Assembly (NCBI RefSeq): GCF_010667575.1 | Contig: NZ_JAABNT010000001.1 | Location: 1-64,000, forward strand | DNA from: Sulfitobacter sediminilitoris | Lineage (GTDB): Bacteria > Pseudomonadota > Alphaproteobacteria > Rhodobacterales > Rhodobacteraceae | Direction of reading: 5' to 3' | Length of the DNA stretch: 64,000 nucleotides | In this document: one piece after another, positions 54,535 to 63,916 of the stretch | How positions within the stretch are numbered: position 1 is the first letter of the stretch | How the letters are laid out: each line of letters starts with the position of its first letter | The notes under the pieces: model-generated | The model's input: the letters and a program-made list of their open reading frames with translations, nothing else | What the model was told of the DNA's origin: nothing | The model's database searches: none | Made by a program: the position numbers and the translations under genes

Positions 54535-55169
54535 GCATTCCCGCTGACAGCACGCTGACCGAAGACGGTCTGCCGCTTGATGGCACCTCTGGTCGTGTGT
54601 TGTTGATCGCCTGTGGCGCACTGGCGCGGGAGATCTTGGACCTCAAGGCCCGGAATCGATGGGATCATCTGGACCTGACCTGTCTCCCGGCCAAATATCA
54701 CCTCTTTCCGGACCGCATCACCGCCGAGGTCCGAACAGCGGTCGAAAAACACCGCGCCACCTATGACAAGATCTTTGTCGTCTATGCAGACTGCGGTACC
54801 GGCGGTCTGCTGGAGGCGGCCTGTAATGAACTAGGCGTCGAGATGATCGCAGGTCCGCACTGTTACAGTTTTTTTGAAGGCAATGATGCCTTTGCGGAGA
54901 AGGCAGAGGACGAATTTACCGCATTCTACCTCACAGACTTTCTTGTCCGGCAGTTCGACGCCTTCGTCTGGAAGCCCATGGGACTCGACCGCCACCCTCA
55001 ACTGCGCAACATGTATTTCGGCAATTACGAAAAGCTGATCTATCAGGCCCAGACCGATGACGCGGCATTGACCGCCAAAGCCAGGGCATGCGCCGAACGG
55101 CTCGGTCTTAATTTCGAACGACGCTATACGGGGTATGGCGATTTGGAGAAATCATTGAAAGCACTGTGA
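54531..55169 (+). CDS. DUF1638 protein, probable B12 reactivation partner
   Basis: A 212-residue DUF1638 protein starting at GTG. Recognisable parts are VLLIACGALAREILDLKARN, DLTCLPAKYHLFPDRI, VVYADCGTGGLLEAACNELGVEMI and GPHCYSFFEGNDAF. In other Rhodobacterales, genetic data link DUF1638 to methionine synthesis by the split MetH, probably in reactivating cobalamin. The placement next to the corrinoid gene agrees. The start GTG (54531) overlaps the small membrane gene; no upstream ATG is in frame with a better site. Confidence 0.85.
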   Translation: MSIPADSTLTEDGLPLDGTSGRVLLIACGALAREILDLKARNRWDHLDLTCLPAKYHLFPDRITAEVRTAVEKHRATYDKIFVVYADCGTGGLLEAACNELGVEMIAGPHCYSFFEGNDAFAEKAEDEFTAFYLTDFLVRQFDAFVWKPMGLDRHPQLRNMYFGNYEKLIYQAQTDDAALTAKARACAERLGLNFERRYTGYGDLEKSLKAL

Positions 55170-55311
55170 TCCATTGCTTAGCTGGGTTGAAAGTCTGTTT
55201 TCCGGCTAGGATTCAATGGGTTGCCAATAGCCTGTGAATACCAGATTCCGAAATTCTGAAGACCGAAGCACTTTGAGACATCGTCGCTGCTAATGAACTT
55301 TTTTCTCGGCA

Positions 55312-56282
55312 TCACTGCGATTTGAATTGGGCCCGGTATTGAGAAGGTGTTGTTTTTATCTGCCGTAAGAATGCGCGTCTCATGCGTTCATCGTCTTGAA
55401 ATCCGCAGTTGACCGCAATCGCTTTGATGCTCTTGTTGGTTGCCTCCAAAAGATCGCGCGCCGCATTACCCGAATGGTCTTAACGGCCTTGGCGGGGGAC
55501 GTCCCCATCGTCGCCATATACTGACGTGAGAAGTTTCGTGAACTCATGCCACAGAGGTCAGCCATATCGTCGACAGAAATGTTCCTCTGAAGGTGACTGT
55601 TCACCCAATCATGAAGCAGCTTGAACCGCCCCTCCGTATCGCGCGCCTGCTTGTCCAATTCCGGACTGAATTGCGATTGCCCGCCTGAACGGACCATCGG
55701 CGTCACTAATGAGCGCGCCATTTCAATCGCTGCAGGTGTGCCCAGGTCTTCTTCAATGATCGCCAAAGCCATGTCGATACCGGCCGTGATGCCCGCAGAG
55801 GTCCAGACTGTTCCATCTTTGATGTAGATCGGGTCAACTTCGACATTCACGGCTGGATATTGTGCCGCAAGGGCATCGCAGTCCTCCCAGTGTGTGACGG
55901 CGCGGCGACCATCAAGCAGGCCAGCCGCCGCCAAAACGAATGCGCCGGAACATACCGAACACACCCGCTGGGATCGATCCGCCAGCCGCCTGACCTGATC
56001 GACAAGTGTGGGATTGAAGGTCGCGACAGGTGCGCCATCACCACCAACGACCACCAACGTATGGATTTTCGTATCTTGCCGTTCCTCAAGCCAATCGGCC
56101 AGCGGATCACTGTCGATATGCAGAATTGTATTCGTCTCAATGGGGTCGCCTTCAAAGGAGACAACATGCGTTTGATACGCTGGCCCTGCGTCCGCAGTCT
56201 TGCGTGCATGGGTGAACACCTGAAGCAGACCAACAAGGTCCAGAAGCACGATGTCCGGGTACACAATGAATACAACGTTCAT
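55312..56282 (-). pseudogene. GlxA-type AraC regulator with 1-base frameshift
   Basis: The N-terminal DJ-1/PfpI domain (about 1-185) is intact, with VCSVCSGAFVLAAAGLLDG. The AraC domain starts NISVDDMADLCGMSSRNFSRQYMATMGTSP, then the frame fails at about 55467. After IRV it should continue NAARDLLEATNKSIKAIAVNCGFQ and end QYRAQFKSQ with stop at 55314-55312, but that sequence is in another frame because one base is missing. As read, it ends early at 55380 after unrelated residues. The full region is 971 bases, one short of 324 codons, so a single-base loss explains it. The start was set at 56282 (MNVVFIVYPD). Confidence 0.82.
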
Positions 56283-56378
56283 CCGGTCAGAGGGTTTGGC
56301 ACAAAACGAGGTCATGTTGTCATTTATGCCAAGCCTGCAACTGGTAGTCTACCGACAGAACATAGAAAGGATCAGCCC

Positions 56379-56633
56379 ATGTTGTTATTGAAACCCAACT
56401 GCGAATGCTGCGACGTGGATTTGCCAGTAGACAGCCAGGACGCACGCAGCTGTTCGTTCGAATGCACGTTTTGCAAGAGCTGTGCCGAAACTGTCTTTGA
56501 TGGCACTTGCCCCAATTGCGGCGGAGAACTTTTGCGCCGCCCTATCCGCCCCGCAGAGCTATTAGCCAGGTTCCCCGCATCCACGGAAAGGTTTGTCAAA
56601 GACCATCCCGAATGCGCACATCTCAAAACGTAA
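56379..56633 (+). CDS. DUF1272 zinc-ribbon-like protein
   Basis: An 84-residue protein with cysteines at 8, 10, 11, 25, 29, 32, 35, 44 and 47, arranged as paired metal-binding knuckles (CECC, CTFCKSC, CPNC). This is the DUF1272 pattern. It is divergent from the GlxA-like gene and 18 bases upstream of the DJ-1/PfpI gene, so those two genes form an operon. AAAGGA precedes the start. Function is unknown; zinc binding is likely. Confidence 0.85.
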   Translation: MLLLKPNCECCDVDLPVDSQDARSCSFECTFCKSCAETVFDGTCPNCGGELLRRPIRPAELLARFPASTERFVKDHPECAHLKT

Positions 56634-56651
56634 AGACAGGACACCATCACC

Positions 56652-57260
56652 ATGAAAACACTCGCAGCACTCGTCTTCCCCGGCTTTGAAACACTCGACT
56701 ACTTTGGTCCCATGGAAATGCTGGGCGGTCTTGGGCAAGAAACCCAGATCATAACGGTCGCCAAGGGGCGAGACCCGGTGCCAAGCGTTCATGGTCAGCG
56801 GATCGTTGTAGACAAAACCATTGCGGAGAAGAACGACTACGATCTGCTGTTCATTCCAGGTGGCGATTCTGCGTTGGACGCGGCGAAAGACGACGAATTG
56901 ATGCAGTGGATCAGGGAAGCCTCCGCAAACGCAGACCGCGTCATGGCCGTCTGCACGTGAACTGTGTTGCTTGGAATGACGGGGGTTCTGGACGGTCGCA
57001 AGGCGACAACCAACAAGCTCGATTTCACCAAAACAGTCCCCCTCGCGCCGAACGTCGATTGGGTAAAAGAGGCGCGATGGGTCGAAGATGGCAAGTTCTT
57101 CACATCCTCTGGCGTGTCTGCCGGAATGGATATGGCCCTTGCCGTGATGGCCGATCTGTTTGGAATGGAAATGGCGGACAGAATTGCTTTGGGCTGTGAA
57201 TACGAATGGCACAAAGACGCCAACCGAGATCCTTTTGCAAAATCAGCAGGCCTGATCTGA
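56652..57260 (+). pseudogene. DJ-1/PfpI-family gene with in-frame TGA
   Basis: The frame opens MKTLAALVFPGFETLDYFGPMEMLG and reads through LLFIPGGDSALDA to ADRVMAVCT, then TGA at 56958-56960. It continues in the same frame with TVLLGMTGVLDGRKATTNK to the stop at 57258-57260 (203 codons in total including stops). The family has glycine after CT (CTG..LL), so GGA to TGA is the simplest explanation. The nucleophile cysteine lies just before the stop. The downstream ATGs cannot make a functional fold. Intact neighbours suggest a recent event or a sequencing error. Confidence 0.8.
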
Positions 57261-57330
57261 GGTCAAGCAGACATTCGCCGCACAGCAGAAAAGTGGCAAG
57301 TGGGCTCTAACCTGCCATTCGACAAACCTA

Positions 57331-57350
57331 AAAGGCCGCTTCACGCGGCC
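57331..57350 (-). terminator. Terminator overlapping the sufE stop
   Basis: A GGCCGC/GCGGCC stem (57334-57339 and 57345-57350) with a 5-nt loop. The sufE stop codon (57343-57341) lies inside the loop. TTTT follows on the minus strand at 57333-57330. Confidence 0.75.
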
Positions 57351-57748
57351 GCCGCCGTCTCCCTGATCCGCTCGATCATCGCGCGCAGACCATTTGAACG
57401 CTGTGCGGAAAGGTGATCGTTCAGCCCCAGCCGCCCCATCTCGGCGCGCGCATCAACGTCAAGCACTTCTGCCGGTGTGAGCCCGTTGTAAAGCGTCCGC
57501 AAAATCGCAATCAGCCCCGACACGATCATGGCATCGCTCGCCCCATCGAAATGCAACTTGCCACTGTCAAAATTGGCGTGCAGCCAGACCTGTGACGCAC
57601 AGCCATCCACCTTGGTCGCAGGCACGCGCAGCGCCTCCGCCAAGGGCTCCATTGCCTTGCCCTGATCAATCACATGGCGATAGCGGTCTTCCCAATCGTC
57701 CAGAAACTCAAAATCCTCGACAAGCTCTTCAAACGCGGCGTTTGCCAT
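57341..57748 (-). CDS. sufE: SufE family sulfur-transfer protein
   Basis: A 135-residue partner of cysteine desulfurase that accepts persulfide sulfur for Fe-S cluster assembly. The active cysteine is C50 in VPATKVDGCASQVWLHA. The domain spans the whole protein (FEFLDDWEDRYRHVIDQG, then IVSGLIAILRTLYNG). The suf operon itself is not here. Size is normal. Confidence 0.92.
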   Translation of the reverse strand: MANAAFEELVEDFEFLDDWEDRYRHVIDQGKAMEPLAEALRVPATKVDGCASQVWLHANFDSGKLHFDGASDAMIVSGLIAILRTLYNGLTPAEVLDVDARAEMGRLGLNDHLSAQRSNGLRAMIERIRETAAAA

Positions 57749-57879
57749 GCGGTTCTCAATCCTTTGCGATACCTATCCGCCCCTGAGGTAGGAGGCATCC
57801 CGCCAAAGGTCCAGCCCCTTCCCAAGCTTGATCCAATAGGGTACTCAAATTTCAAGCAGAACTTCCCGAGGCGACCGCT

Positions 57880-58398
57880 ATGCGCAAGACAATTCCCCTT
57901 CTTCTCGCCGCGAGCCTTGCGCTGGGGGCCTGCGCCACCGTTCGCGACAGCCGCATCAACCCGTTCAACTGGTTCGGCCAGTCCCGGTCAGAACAGCTTG
58001 AGCAGCCACAAAGCACGAACCCATTGATCCCTAAGCGCGGCGGTTTCTTCGCCTCGCGGCGTGCAGAACAAGAGATTTATGTTGGCCGACCGTTTGAGCA
58101 GGTGACTGACCTGACGATCGAGCGCGTTCCCGGCGGTGCCATCATCCGCGCAACCGGTCTGGCGGCAAGACAGGGCATCTACGCGGTTCAGCTTACGCCA
58201 GCGAATGAGCAAGAAGAGGCCGTTGACGGCGTATTGACCTATCGCCTGGAAGGCATCCGGCCAACACGCCCTACGCCAGTTGGCACGAAACCCACACGCG
58301 AGGTTATCGCCGGTCGCCGGGTGACGGATCAGCAGTTGCAGGGCGTGCGTCAAATCCGTGTTGAAGGCCAGCTGAACGCTCAGGTCGCGCGCCGCTAG
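57880..58398 (+). CDS. Lipoprotein of unknown function
   Basis: A 172-residue protein with signal peptide and lipobox (LLLAASLALGAC, Cys18). The mature region shows a conserved DSRINPFNWFGQSRSEQLE segment and ends in a lysine/arginine-rich tail with little secondary pattern. I do not recognise a family. It is divergent from sufE across about 130 bases. GAGGC precedes the start. Confidence 0.75.
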   Translation: MRKTIPLLLAASLALGACATVRDSRINPFNWFGQSRSEQLEQPQSTNPLIPKRGGFFASRRAEQEIYVGRPFEQVTDLTIERVPGGAIIRATGLAARQGIYAVQLTPANEQEEAVDGVLTYRLEGIRPTRPTPVGTKPTREVIAGRRVTDQQLQGVRQIRVEGQLNAQVARR

Positions 58399-58554
58399 GT
58401 ACGCGGGCTAGCCAGCGATTGCCGCACAGGCCCTTCCGCCGACATACTTTGTCAGCATGGTAAGTGCATCGTTGCCGCAGCGTGGCGCCAAACGAGCCGG
58501 CGTTCTGGCACCGGCCCGCAAACCATCCATTAACCAGTAAACCGCTGGAAAAGT

Positions 58555-58902
58555 CTAAGCGGCGGCTGTCACAATGATTTCTACCGTGAAATCGGGGCGT
58601 GCCAATTTGGCTTCGCCGCAAGCCCGCGCTGGCGCATGGCCCTCGGCAACCCACGCGTCCCAGACGCCGTTCATCTCGTCAAAGTCGGCCATATCCGCCA
58701 GCCAGATCACCGCCTGCAGGATACGCGTCTTGTCAGACCCGGCCTCAGCCAGCAGCGCGTCCACCTTGTCGAGGCAATCCTGCGTCTGCTGCGCCACGCT
58801 GGCCCCTGCGGTGCCAACCTGCCCGGCCAGATAGACCGTGCCGTTGTGCTTCACGATCTGGCTCATCCGCTGGTTCGTGTGGTGCCGTTCAATATCTGCC
58901 AT
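58555..58902 (-). CDS. RidA-family protein
   Basis: A 115-residue YjgF/YER057c/UK114-type protein that deaminates reactive enamine or imine intermediates of PLP enzymes. [29 protein letters not shown] and a C-terminal [24 protein letters not shown] are typical; the conserved arginine is R101-ish in ARACGEA. It lies 33 bases downstream of rnd on the same strand. Confidence 0.9.
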   Translation of the reverse strand: MADIERHHTNQRMSQIVKHNGTVYLAGQVGTAGASVAQQTQDCLDKVDALLAEAGSDKTRILQAVIWLADMADFDEMNGVWDAWVAEGHAPARACGEAKLARPDFTVEIIVTAAA

Positions 58903-58935
58903 CGCTTATCGCTCCCCTTGTTTGGCGCACAGGTC

Positions 58936-60093
58936 TCAGACCTCGACCACTTCTACATCATTGCCACGCGCCGTAAGCGCGATCTCACCCTCGCACAGCC
59001 GAAGGGCGTCGTTACCGAACACCTCTCGCCGCCAGCCTTTCAATGCAGGCACATCGCGCAGGCCCGCCGCGATCCCGTCAAGGTCAGCCGCAGGGGCAAT
59101 CAGCTTTGCGGCGACGCCTGCCTGCTCTGTCTTGGCCTTCAGCAGCACGCGCAAGAGGTCCGCCAGTGCAGGGTTTACCTGCAACTTGTCGCGGCTCCGG
59201 TCTGGAGTGGGCAGATCGTCAAGCTTACACGCCTGTCCCGCCGCAATCGCCTTGAGAATACCGTCGGCAATCTCGCCCTTGCGCGCTTCGCGCAATAGCA
59301 GCCGCGCGCGGCTCAGTTCTTCATGATTTGACGGCTTCAGACTTGCCAGTTCGACCAGCGCGTCGTCCTTGTAGACCCGGTTACGGGGGATGTTCCGCTT
59401 TTGCGCATGCGCTTCGCGAAAGGCCGCAAGTTCCCGCACGATACCAAGAAACTTTGGCGAGTTCGTACGCGTTTTGACGCGTTTCCAAGCGTCTCTAGGC
59501 GCGGTGATATAGGTGTCGGGCGAGGTCAGCGTCGTCAGCTCTTCTGCGACCCAGCGTTCGCGTCGGTTTTCCTCAAGCTTGTCGGCGAGGAACTCGTAGA
59601 TCTGGCGCAGGTGGGTCACATCCGCCAGCGCGTATTTCTTTTGCGCGTCCGAAAGCGGACGGCGTGACCAATCGGTGAACCGAGATGTCTTATCTACACC
59701 GGTGTGACAAATCTTGCGCACCAGCGTCTCATAACCAACCTGCTCGCCAAAGCCGCAGACCATCGCGGCAACCTGTGTATCAAACAGAGGTTCGGGGAAA
59801 ACCTTCGCATCAATGAAAAAGATTTCAAGGTCTTGCCGGGCCGCGTGAAAGACCTTGACCACCTCAGTGTTGCGAAACAGGTCATAAAGCGGCTCCAGCT
59901 CGATACCATCGGCCAGTGGGTCCACCAAAACAGCATTGTCGTCGTCCGTTCCGGGCATCGCAAGCTGCACCAGACACAGCTTGGAATAATAGGTGCGTTC
60001 CCGCAAAAATTCAGTATCGACAGTAACAAACGGATGAGAAGCAGCTTGCGCGCAAAATTCAGCAAGGTCGGCAGTCGTGGTTATTGTTCTCAT
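58936..60093 (-). CDS. rnd: Ribonuclease D
   Basis: A 385-residue 3'-to-5' exoribonuclease of the DEDD family trimming tRNA precursors. The acidic residues sit in FVTVDTEFLRE (near 25-28), ARQDLEIFF, and the KYALADVTHLRQIYEFL motif (Y and D). HRDC-like sequence (about 200-290) follows. It is followed by the RidA gene. The length fits alphaproteobacterial RNase D. Confidence 0.94.
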   Translation of the reverse strand: MRTITTTADLAEFCAQAASHPFVTVDTEFLRERTYYSKLCLVQLAMPGTDDDNAVLVDPLADGIELEPLYDLFRNTEVVKVFHAARQDLEIFFIDAKVFPEPLFDTQVAAMVCGFGEQVGYETLVRKICHTGVDKTSRFTDWSRRPLSDAQKKYALADVTHLRQIYEFLADKLEENRRERWVAEELTTLTSPDTYITAPRDAWKRVKTRTNSPKFLGIVRELAAFREAHAQKRNIPRNRVYKDDALVELASLKPSNHEELSRARLLLREARKGEIADGILKAIAAGQACKLDDLPTPDRSRDKLQVNPALADLLRVLLKAKTEQAGVAAKLIAPAADLDGIAAGLRDVPALKGWRREVFGNDALRLCEGEIALTARGNDVEVVEV

Positions 60094-60166
60094 GGGCTCA
60101 CTTCACGCAGGAAACGGCAATACCGTAGTTACAGAACAGCTAGCGCACGCCACGCGGAATGACCAG

Positions 60167-60763
60167 TCAGGCCTTGATGCAAAGCGGCTCGCGGTTGCCT
60201 TCGGCAAACCGGCGCAAACATGCGGGATAAAGCTGATGCTCCAGCTTCAAGACACGTGCAGCAAGCGTTTCAGGTGTATCATCTTGATGCACCTCAAGGC
60301 TGGCCTGTCCCAATATTGGACCATCATCCAGTTCTGCCGTCACTTCGTGCACGGTACACCCATGCCGGGTATCCCCGGCTTCAAGCGTGCGCGCATGTGT
60401 GTGCAGCCCGCGATACTTGGGCAAGAGTGACGGATGAATATTGATCATCCGACCTGCCCATTGATCCGTGAACGCCCCGGTCAGCTTGCGCATGAAACCG
60501 GCCAGACAGATGATGTCGGGTTTATAGGGTGTGATTTTTTCGGTGATAGCGGCCTCGAAAGCAGCCCTGTCGCCCTTATACGGGCGGTGATCGACAACCT
60601 CTGTCGGGATACCGCGCTCTTTGGCCCAAGCAATGCCGCCGGCATCTGCCTGGTTCGAAAAGACCAGACAGGGCCGCGCCGGATGATCGCCGGTCATGTC
60701 CTCAACCAACGCCCGCATGTTCGAGCCACCGCCCGATAGGAAAATAGCGACGCGCTTGGTCAA
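60167..60763 (-). CDS. purN: Phosphoribosylglycinamide formyltransferase
   Basis: A 198-residue enzyme transferring a formyl group from 10-formyl-THF to GAR. The catalytic region [36 protein letters not shown] and the N-terminal [14 protein letters not shown]-like [11 protein letters not shown] are intact. It overlaps purM by ATGA (60763-60760), forming the purM-purN operon. Separated by about 20 kb from purC-purS-purQ. Confidence 0.95.
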   Translation of the reverse strand: MTKRVAIFLSGGGSNMRALVEDMTGDHPARPCLVFSNQADAGGIAWAKERGIPTEVVDHRPYKGDRAAFEAAITEKITPYKPDIICLAGFMRKLTGAFTDQWAGRMINIHPSLLPKYRGLHTHARTLEAGDTRHGCTVHEVTAELDDGPILGQASLEVHQDDTPETLAARVLKLEHQLYPACLRRFAEGNREPLCIKA

Positions 60764-61806
60764 AGAAGGCTGCCTTTGTAGCTGACACCAGCCCCAGCAA
60801 CGATGCGACCAATCTCTAAGGCGGCGTGACCATCTGTTGCAAAGGCTTCGCGGGCTTTCTCCACCTGATCCTGCGGCACGGCGGCGATCATGCCGATGCC
60901 TGTGTTAAAGGTTTTGAGCAATTCAGCCTCAGCCATACCGCCCTGTGCAGCCAACCATTTGAAAACCGCCGGCAAGTCCCATGCCCCCAGATCGATCTCG
61001 GCGCCCAGCCCTTCGGGCAGGACCCGCGGCAGGTTCTCGGTCAGGCCTCCGCCAGTGATATGGGCCAGCGCATTGACGCAATCGCTGCGCAGCGCGGCGA
61101 CAGCGCCTTTTACATAAAGCTTTGTCGGTGTCAGCAGTGCCGCACCCAGCGTACCCTCGCCCCATGGGCAGGCGTCGTCCCAGCCAAGGCCGCTGACCTC
61201 AACAATCTTGCGGACTAACGAATAGCCGTTCGAATGCACCCCGTCACTGGGCAGCCCCAGCAGCACGTCGCCTTCCGCAACACCGCGCGGAAGCTCTGTT
61301 CCGCGTTCCATGGCGCCTACGGCAAAGCCCGCCAGATCGAAATCGCCCGCGTCATACATGCCCGGCATCTCGGCTGTTTCGCCACCGATCAGCGCGCAAC
61401 CAGACAGCGCACAGCCTTCGGCAATGCCTTCGATGATGCGGGCCGCCTGATCCAACTCAAGCTTGCCAGTCGCGAAATAATCAAGGAAGAACAAGGGCTC
61501 AGCCCCCTGACAGACCAGATCGTTCACGCACATCGCCACCAGATCAATCCCGATGCCATCGACATTTCCGGTATCGATCGCAATGCGCAACTTGGTACCC
61601 ACACCATCGGTTGCCGCCACCAGCACCGGATCGACGAACCCGGCAGCCTTGAGATCAAAGAGCGCGCCGAAGCCACCCAGACCGGACATCGTGCCGGGCC
61701 GCGCGGTCCGCTTGGCTGCAGGTTTGATCCGTTCCACCAGCGCGTTGCCCGCGTCGATATCGACACCTGCATCCGCGTAGGTGATCCCGTTTTTCTGGCT
61801 TGTCAT
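60760..61806 (-). CDS. purM: Phosphoribosylformylglycinamidine cyclo-ligase (AIR synthase)
   Basis: A 348-residue ATP-dependent enzyme closing the imidazole ring in purine synthesis. Diagnostic blocks are [60 protein letters not shown] and [11 protein letters not shown]. The start was set at 61806 ([10 protein letters not shown]); a longer open frame upstream is not conserved. It is followed by purN. Confidence 0.96.
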   Translation of the reverse strand: MTSQKNGITYADAGVDIDAGNALVERIKPAAKRTARPGTMSGLGGFGALFDLKAAGFVDPVLVAATDGVGTKLRIAIDTGNVDGIGIDLVAMCVNDLVCQGAEPLFFLDYFATGKLELDQAARIIEGIAEGCALSGCALIGGETAEMPGMYDAGDFDLAGFAVGAMERGTELPRGVAEGDVLLGLPSDGVHSNGYSLVRKIVEVSGLGWDDACPWGEGTLGAALLTPTKLYVKGAVAALRSDCVNALAHITGGGLTENLPRVLPEGLGAEIDLGAWDLPAVFKWLAAQGGMAEAELLKTFNTGIGMIAAVPQDQVEKAREAFATDGHAALEIGRIVAGAGVSYKGSLL

Positions 61807-61921
61807 AGAATGGTCCCCCAAGGCCCGGCCCGCGTTGCGCATCGGGTTAGTGCATCGCAGCATCCAGCGCAACGGTAAGCCTTGACGAAACCGCACCTGC
61901 CGCATACCCAAAGGGCATGGC

Positions 61922-61997
61922 GGGCCTGTAGCTCAATGGTTAGAGCAGAGCGCTCATAACGCTTTGGTTGCAGGTTCGAGTCCTGCCGGGCCTACCA
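61922..61997 (+). tRNA. tRNA with CAT anticodon, probably tRNA-Ile2
   Basis: A complete 76-nt tRNA with encoded CCA (61995-61997). Acceptor stem GGGCCTG pairs with CGGGCCT, the anticodon loop is CTCATAA, and the T-loop is GGTTCGAGTCC. A CAT anticodon can mean elongator Met, initiator Met or Ile2 (with lysidine at position 34). The D-loop AATGGTTA and the CGCTTTGGTTGC region match Ile2-type tRNAs better than elongator Met; this cannot be settled without comparison to the other CAT tRNAs in the genome. Confidence 0.88.
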
Positions 61998-62005
61998 TAC
62001 CTGCC

Positions 62006-62455
62006 TTACCTCTGTTTGCTGACGTACCAGTTCACCGTCATCTCAACCACGGTGTCCTCCTCGGCGTCGCGCACATCGACGTTGACGTCAAAGGCGACCT
62101 TGCCGTGATCCTCAATGGCCTGCATCAATGCCGCGCCACTTTCCGACGCCTGAGCATGGGCGGTCAGCTTGCCTGTTGCAACTTTCTTGAAGGCGATACC
62201 AGCAGTCGCCGCTACAGGCCGCATCTGCAGGATCGCCGGACCAAACGCACCGGCAAGCGCGGCACCTGAGGCAGCCTCGCCCAATGTGAACATCGCCCCC
62301 GCATGCATGGATTGGATGTGGTTAGATACCTCCTCGCGCTGGTCCAGCTCTGCGCTTGCCGTTCCATCACCGATTTCAAGCAGTTTGACACCAACGTGTC
62401 TGGCAAACGGAACCGCCGCATCAAGGTGGGCTTTGATCATGTCGTAAGGGTTCAT
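62006..62455 (-). CDS. Hotdog-fold thioesterase (PaaI/DUF4442-like)
   Basis: A 149-residue hotdog-fold protein. VSNHIQSMHAGAMFTLGEAASGAALAGA carries the helix with the histidine, and AGIAFKKVATGKLTAHAQ is the following strand pair. Homologues are acyl-CoA thioesterases, some tied to phenylacetate or unknown acyl pools. It is convergent with the tRNA gene and stands alone. Confidence 0.85.
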   Translation of the reverse strand: MNPYDMIKAHLDAAVPFARHVGVKLLEIGDGTASAELDQREEVSNHIQSMHAGAMFTLGEAASGAALAGAFGPAILQMRPVAATAGIAFKKVATGKLTAHAQASESGAALMQAIEDHGKVAFDVNVDVRDAEEDTVVEMTVNWYVSKQR

Positions 62456-62545
62456 GGGATACTCCGGGCTTCATTTGGAGCACGTTGGCAAAGCAGCACT
62501 GGAATAACAATCGTGCCGCTGGGTCACGACGGGAAAGGCGCGGTT

Positions 62546-63871
62546 CTACCGCGCGATCACAATATCTGCACGCAATCCGCCCAATCGCGATGATTCCCCC
62601 AACCGCAGCACGCCACCGTGGGCGCGGGCAATGTCCGTCGCAATCGCCAGTCCGAGGCCCACACCACCGCCCTGATCCTGATTGCGCGCAGGATCAAGCC
62701 GGGTAAAGGGCTTGGCCGCTTCCTGCCTGCGGTCGACGGGAATGCCGGGACCGTCATCCTCGACACGGATGCGCAGGGTCTTGTCGGTCAGCATCACCGA
62801 AACCTCTGCCTTGGCCCCGTAGCGCACTGCGTTCGAAATCAGATTGTCCACCGCCCGCCGCATCGCATTGCGCCTTAACATCACCGTGCCCTGTCCTTCA
62901 CCCTCGTGCGGCAACAAGGTCACATCCCGCCCCGCACGCTGCGCATCTTCCACGGCCTGGGCCATCAGTTCATGCGGATCAATCGCTTCTGGCGTCCCTT
63001 CGGTCGCACCTTTGGCAAAGCTCAAGAATTCATCGAGCATCCCTTGCATGTCATCGACATCCTGCAAAAGCGGAGCGGCGTCTTCGTCATCCAGCATCGA
63101 CAAACCCAACCGCATCCGGGTGAGCGGCGTCCGCAAGTCATGGCTCACCCCCGACAGCATCAGCGTACGTTGCTCGATCTGCCGTTCTATCCGGTTGCGC
63201 ATATCGACGAACGCATTGCCCGCTGCGCGCACTTCGACAGCACCGGCAGGGGAATAGGGCAAATGCCGCCCCCGGCCAAAAGCTTCGGCAACGCGTGCCA
63301 AACGTTTGATGGGCCGAAGCTGATTGCGCAGGTAGATGGACGCAATAAATGTCATCAGAACACCAAAAAATATCGTATAAACAAAAAGTTGGTGTGGATT
63401 GCTGGCCGAGATACGACGCCTGTCAAATTGGATCTCCAGCGGTCCCTTGCTGCTGTCCAGATACAGTCGAACCAGACGCCCTTCCGTCAGATCCACAGCC
63501 CTGAAGCCATCAAGCAGCGCACTGAACCGGCGCACGATCACGCGACCGGAATAATCGTACCACAACATCTGACTTTCTGTTGGGATCTTGGCTTCCGCAA
63601 CCGGCAGAACGGCAATATCAAGCGGACCTGCCTGCGCCGCCACCGCAGCGGATACAGAGGACGAACTGGGCGCGTCCTTGACCACATCCATCACCAGTGC
63701 CAGTTCACGCAGAACTGTGTCGCTCATCTGATGCGTTACCCCCTCAAAGTGCCGCTGCGCGAAGACAACGGTCACGACGAGCTGAATGAACACAACCGGC
63801 AGCAGCAAGATCAGCGCCGCCCGCCCGTAAATGCCACGCGGCATATAATGTTTGAGCCAGGTAAAGGACAT
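62546..63871 (-). CDS. HAMP-containing sensor histidine kinase (EnvZ-like)
   Basis: A 441-residue kinase. Transmembrane helices (about 17-37 and 163-182) enclose a periplasmic region of about 125 residues. A HAMP-like segment follows, then HisKA with H244 in SGVSHDLRTPLTRMRLGLS, and HATPase_c with NLISNAVRYG, DDGPGIPVD and GGVGLGLAIATDIA. The start was set at 63871. The cognate response regulator is not in the window (the gene upstream is a metallo-hydrolase on the other strand). RLGLSML and the arrangement resemble EnvZ/ActS-type kinases. Confidence 0.88.
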   Translation of the reverse strand: MSFTWLKHYMPRGIYGRAALILLLPVVFIQLVVTVVFAQRHFEGVTHQMSDTVLRELALVMDVVKDAPSSSSVSAAVAAQAGPLDIAVLPVAEAKIPTESQMLWYDYSGRVIVRRFSALLDGFRAVDLTEGRLVRLYLDSSKGPLEIQFDRRRISASNPHQLFVYTIFFGVLMTFIASIYLRNQLRPIKRLARVAEAFGRGRHLPYSPAGAVEVRAAGNAFVDMRNRIERQIEQRTLMLSGVSHDLRTPLTRMRLGLSMLDDEDAAPLLQDVDDMQGMLDEFLSFAKGATEGTPEAIDPHELMAQAVEDAQRAGRDVTLLPHEGEGQGTVMLRRNAMRRAVDNLISNAVRYGAKAEVSVMLTDKTLRIRVEDDGPGIPVDRRQEAAKPFTRLDPARNQDQGGGVGLGLAIATDIARAHGGVLRLGESSRLGGLRADIVIAR

Positions 63872-63916
63872 GGCGTAAACCTTAGCCAGCGTCCCGCCCC
63901 TGTGAAAGGTCAAACC

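Noticed and set aside
41471-56960. Recoding of UGA as an explanation for the internal TGA codons in the mprF-like and DJ-1 genes
   Set aside because: Ordinary genes all across the window end in TGA, one lesion is TAG rather than TGA, and no selenocysteine-type hairpin was seen next to the codons.
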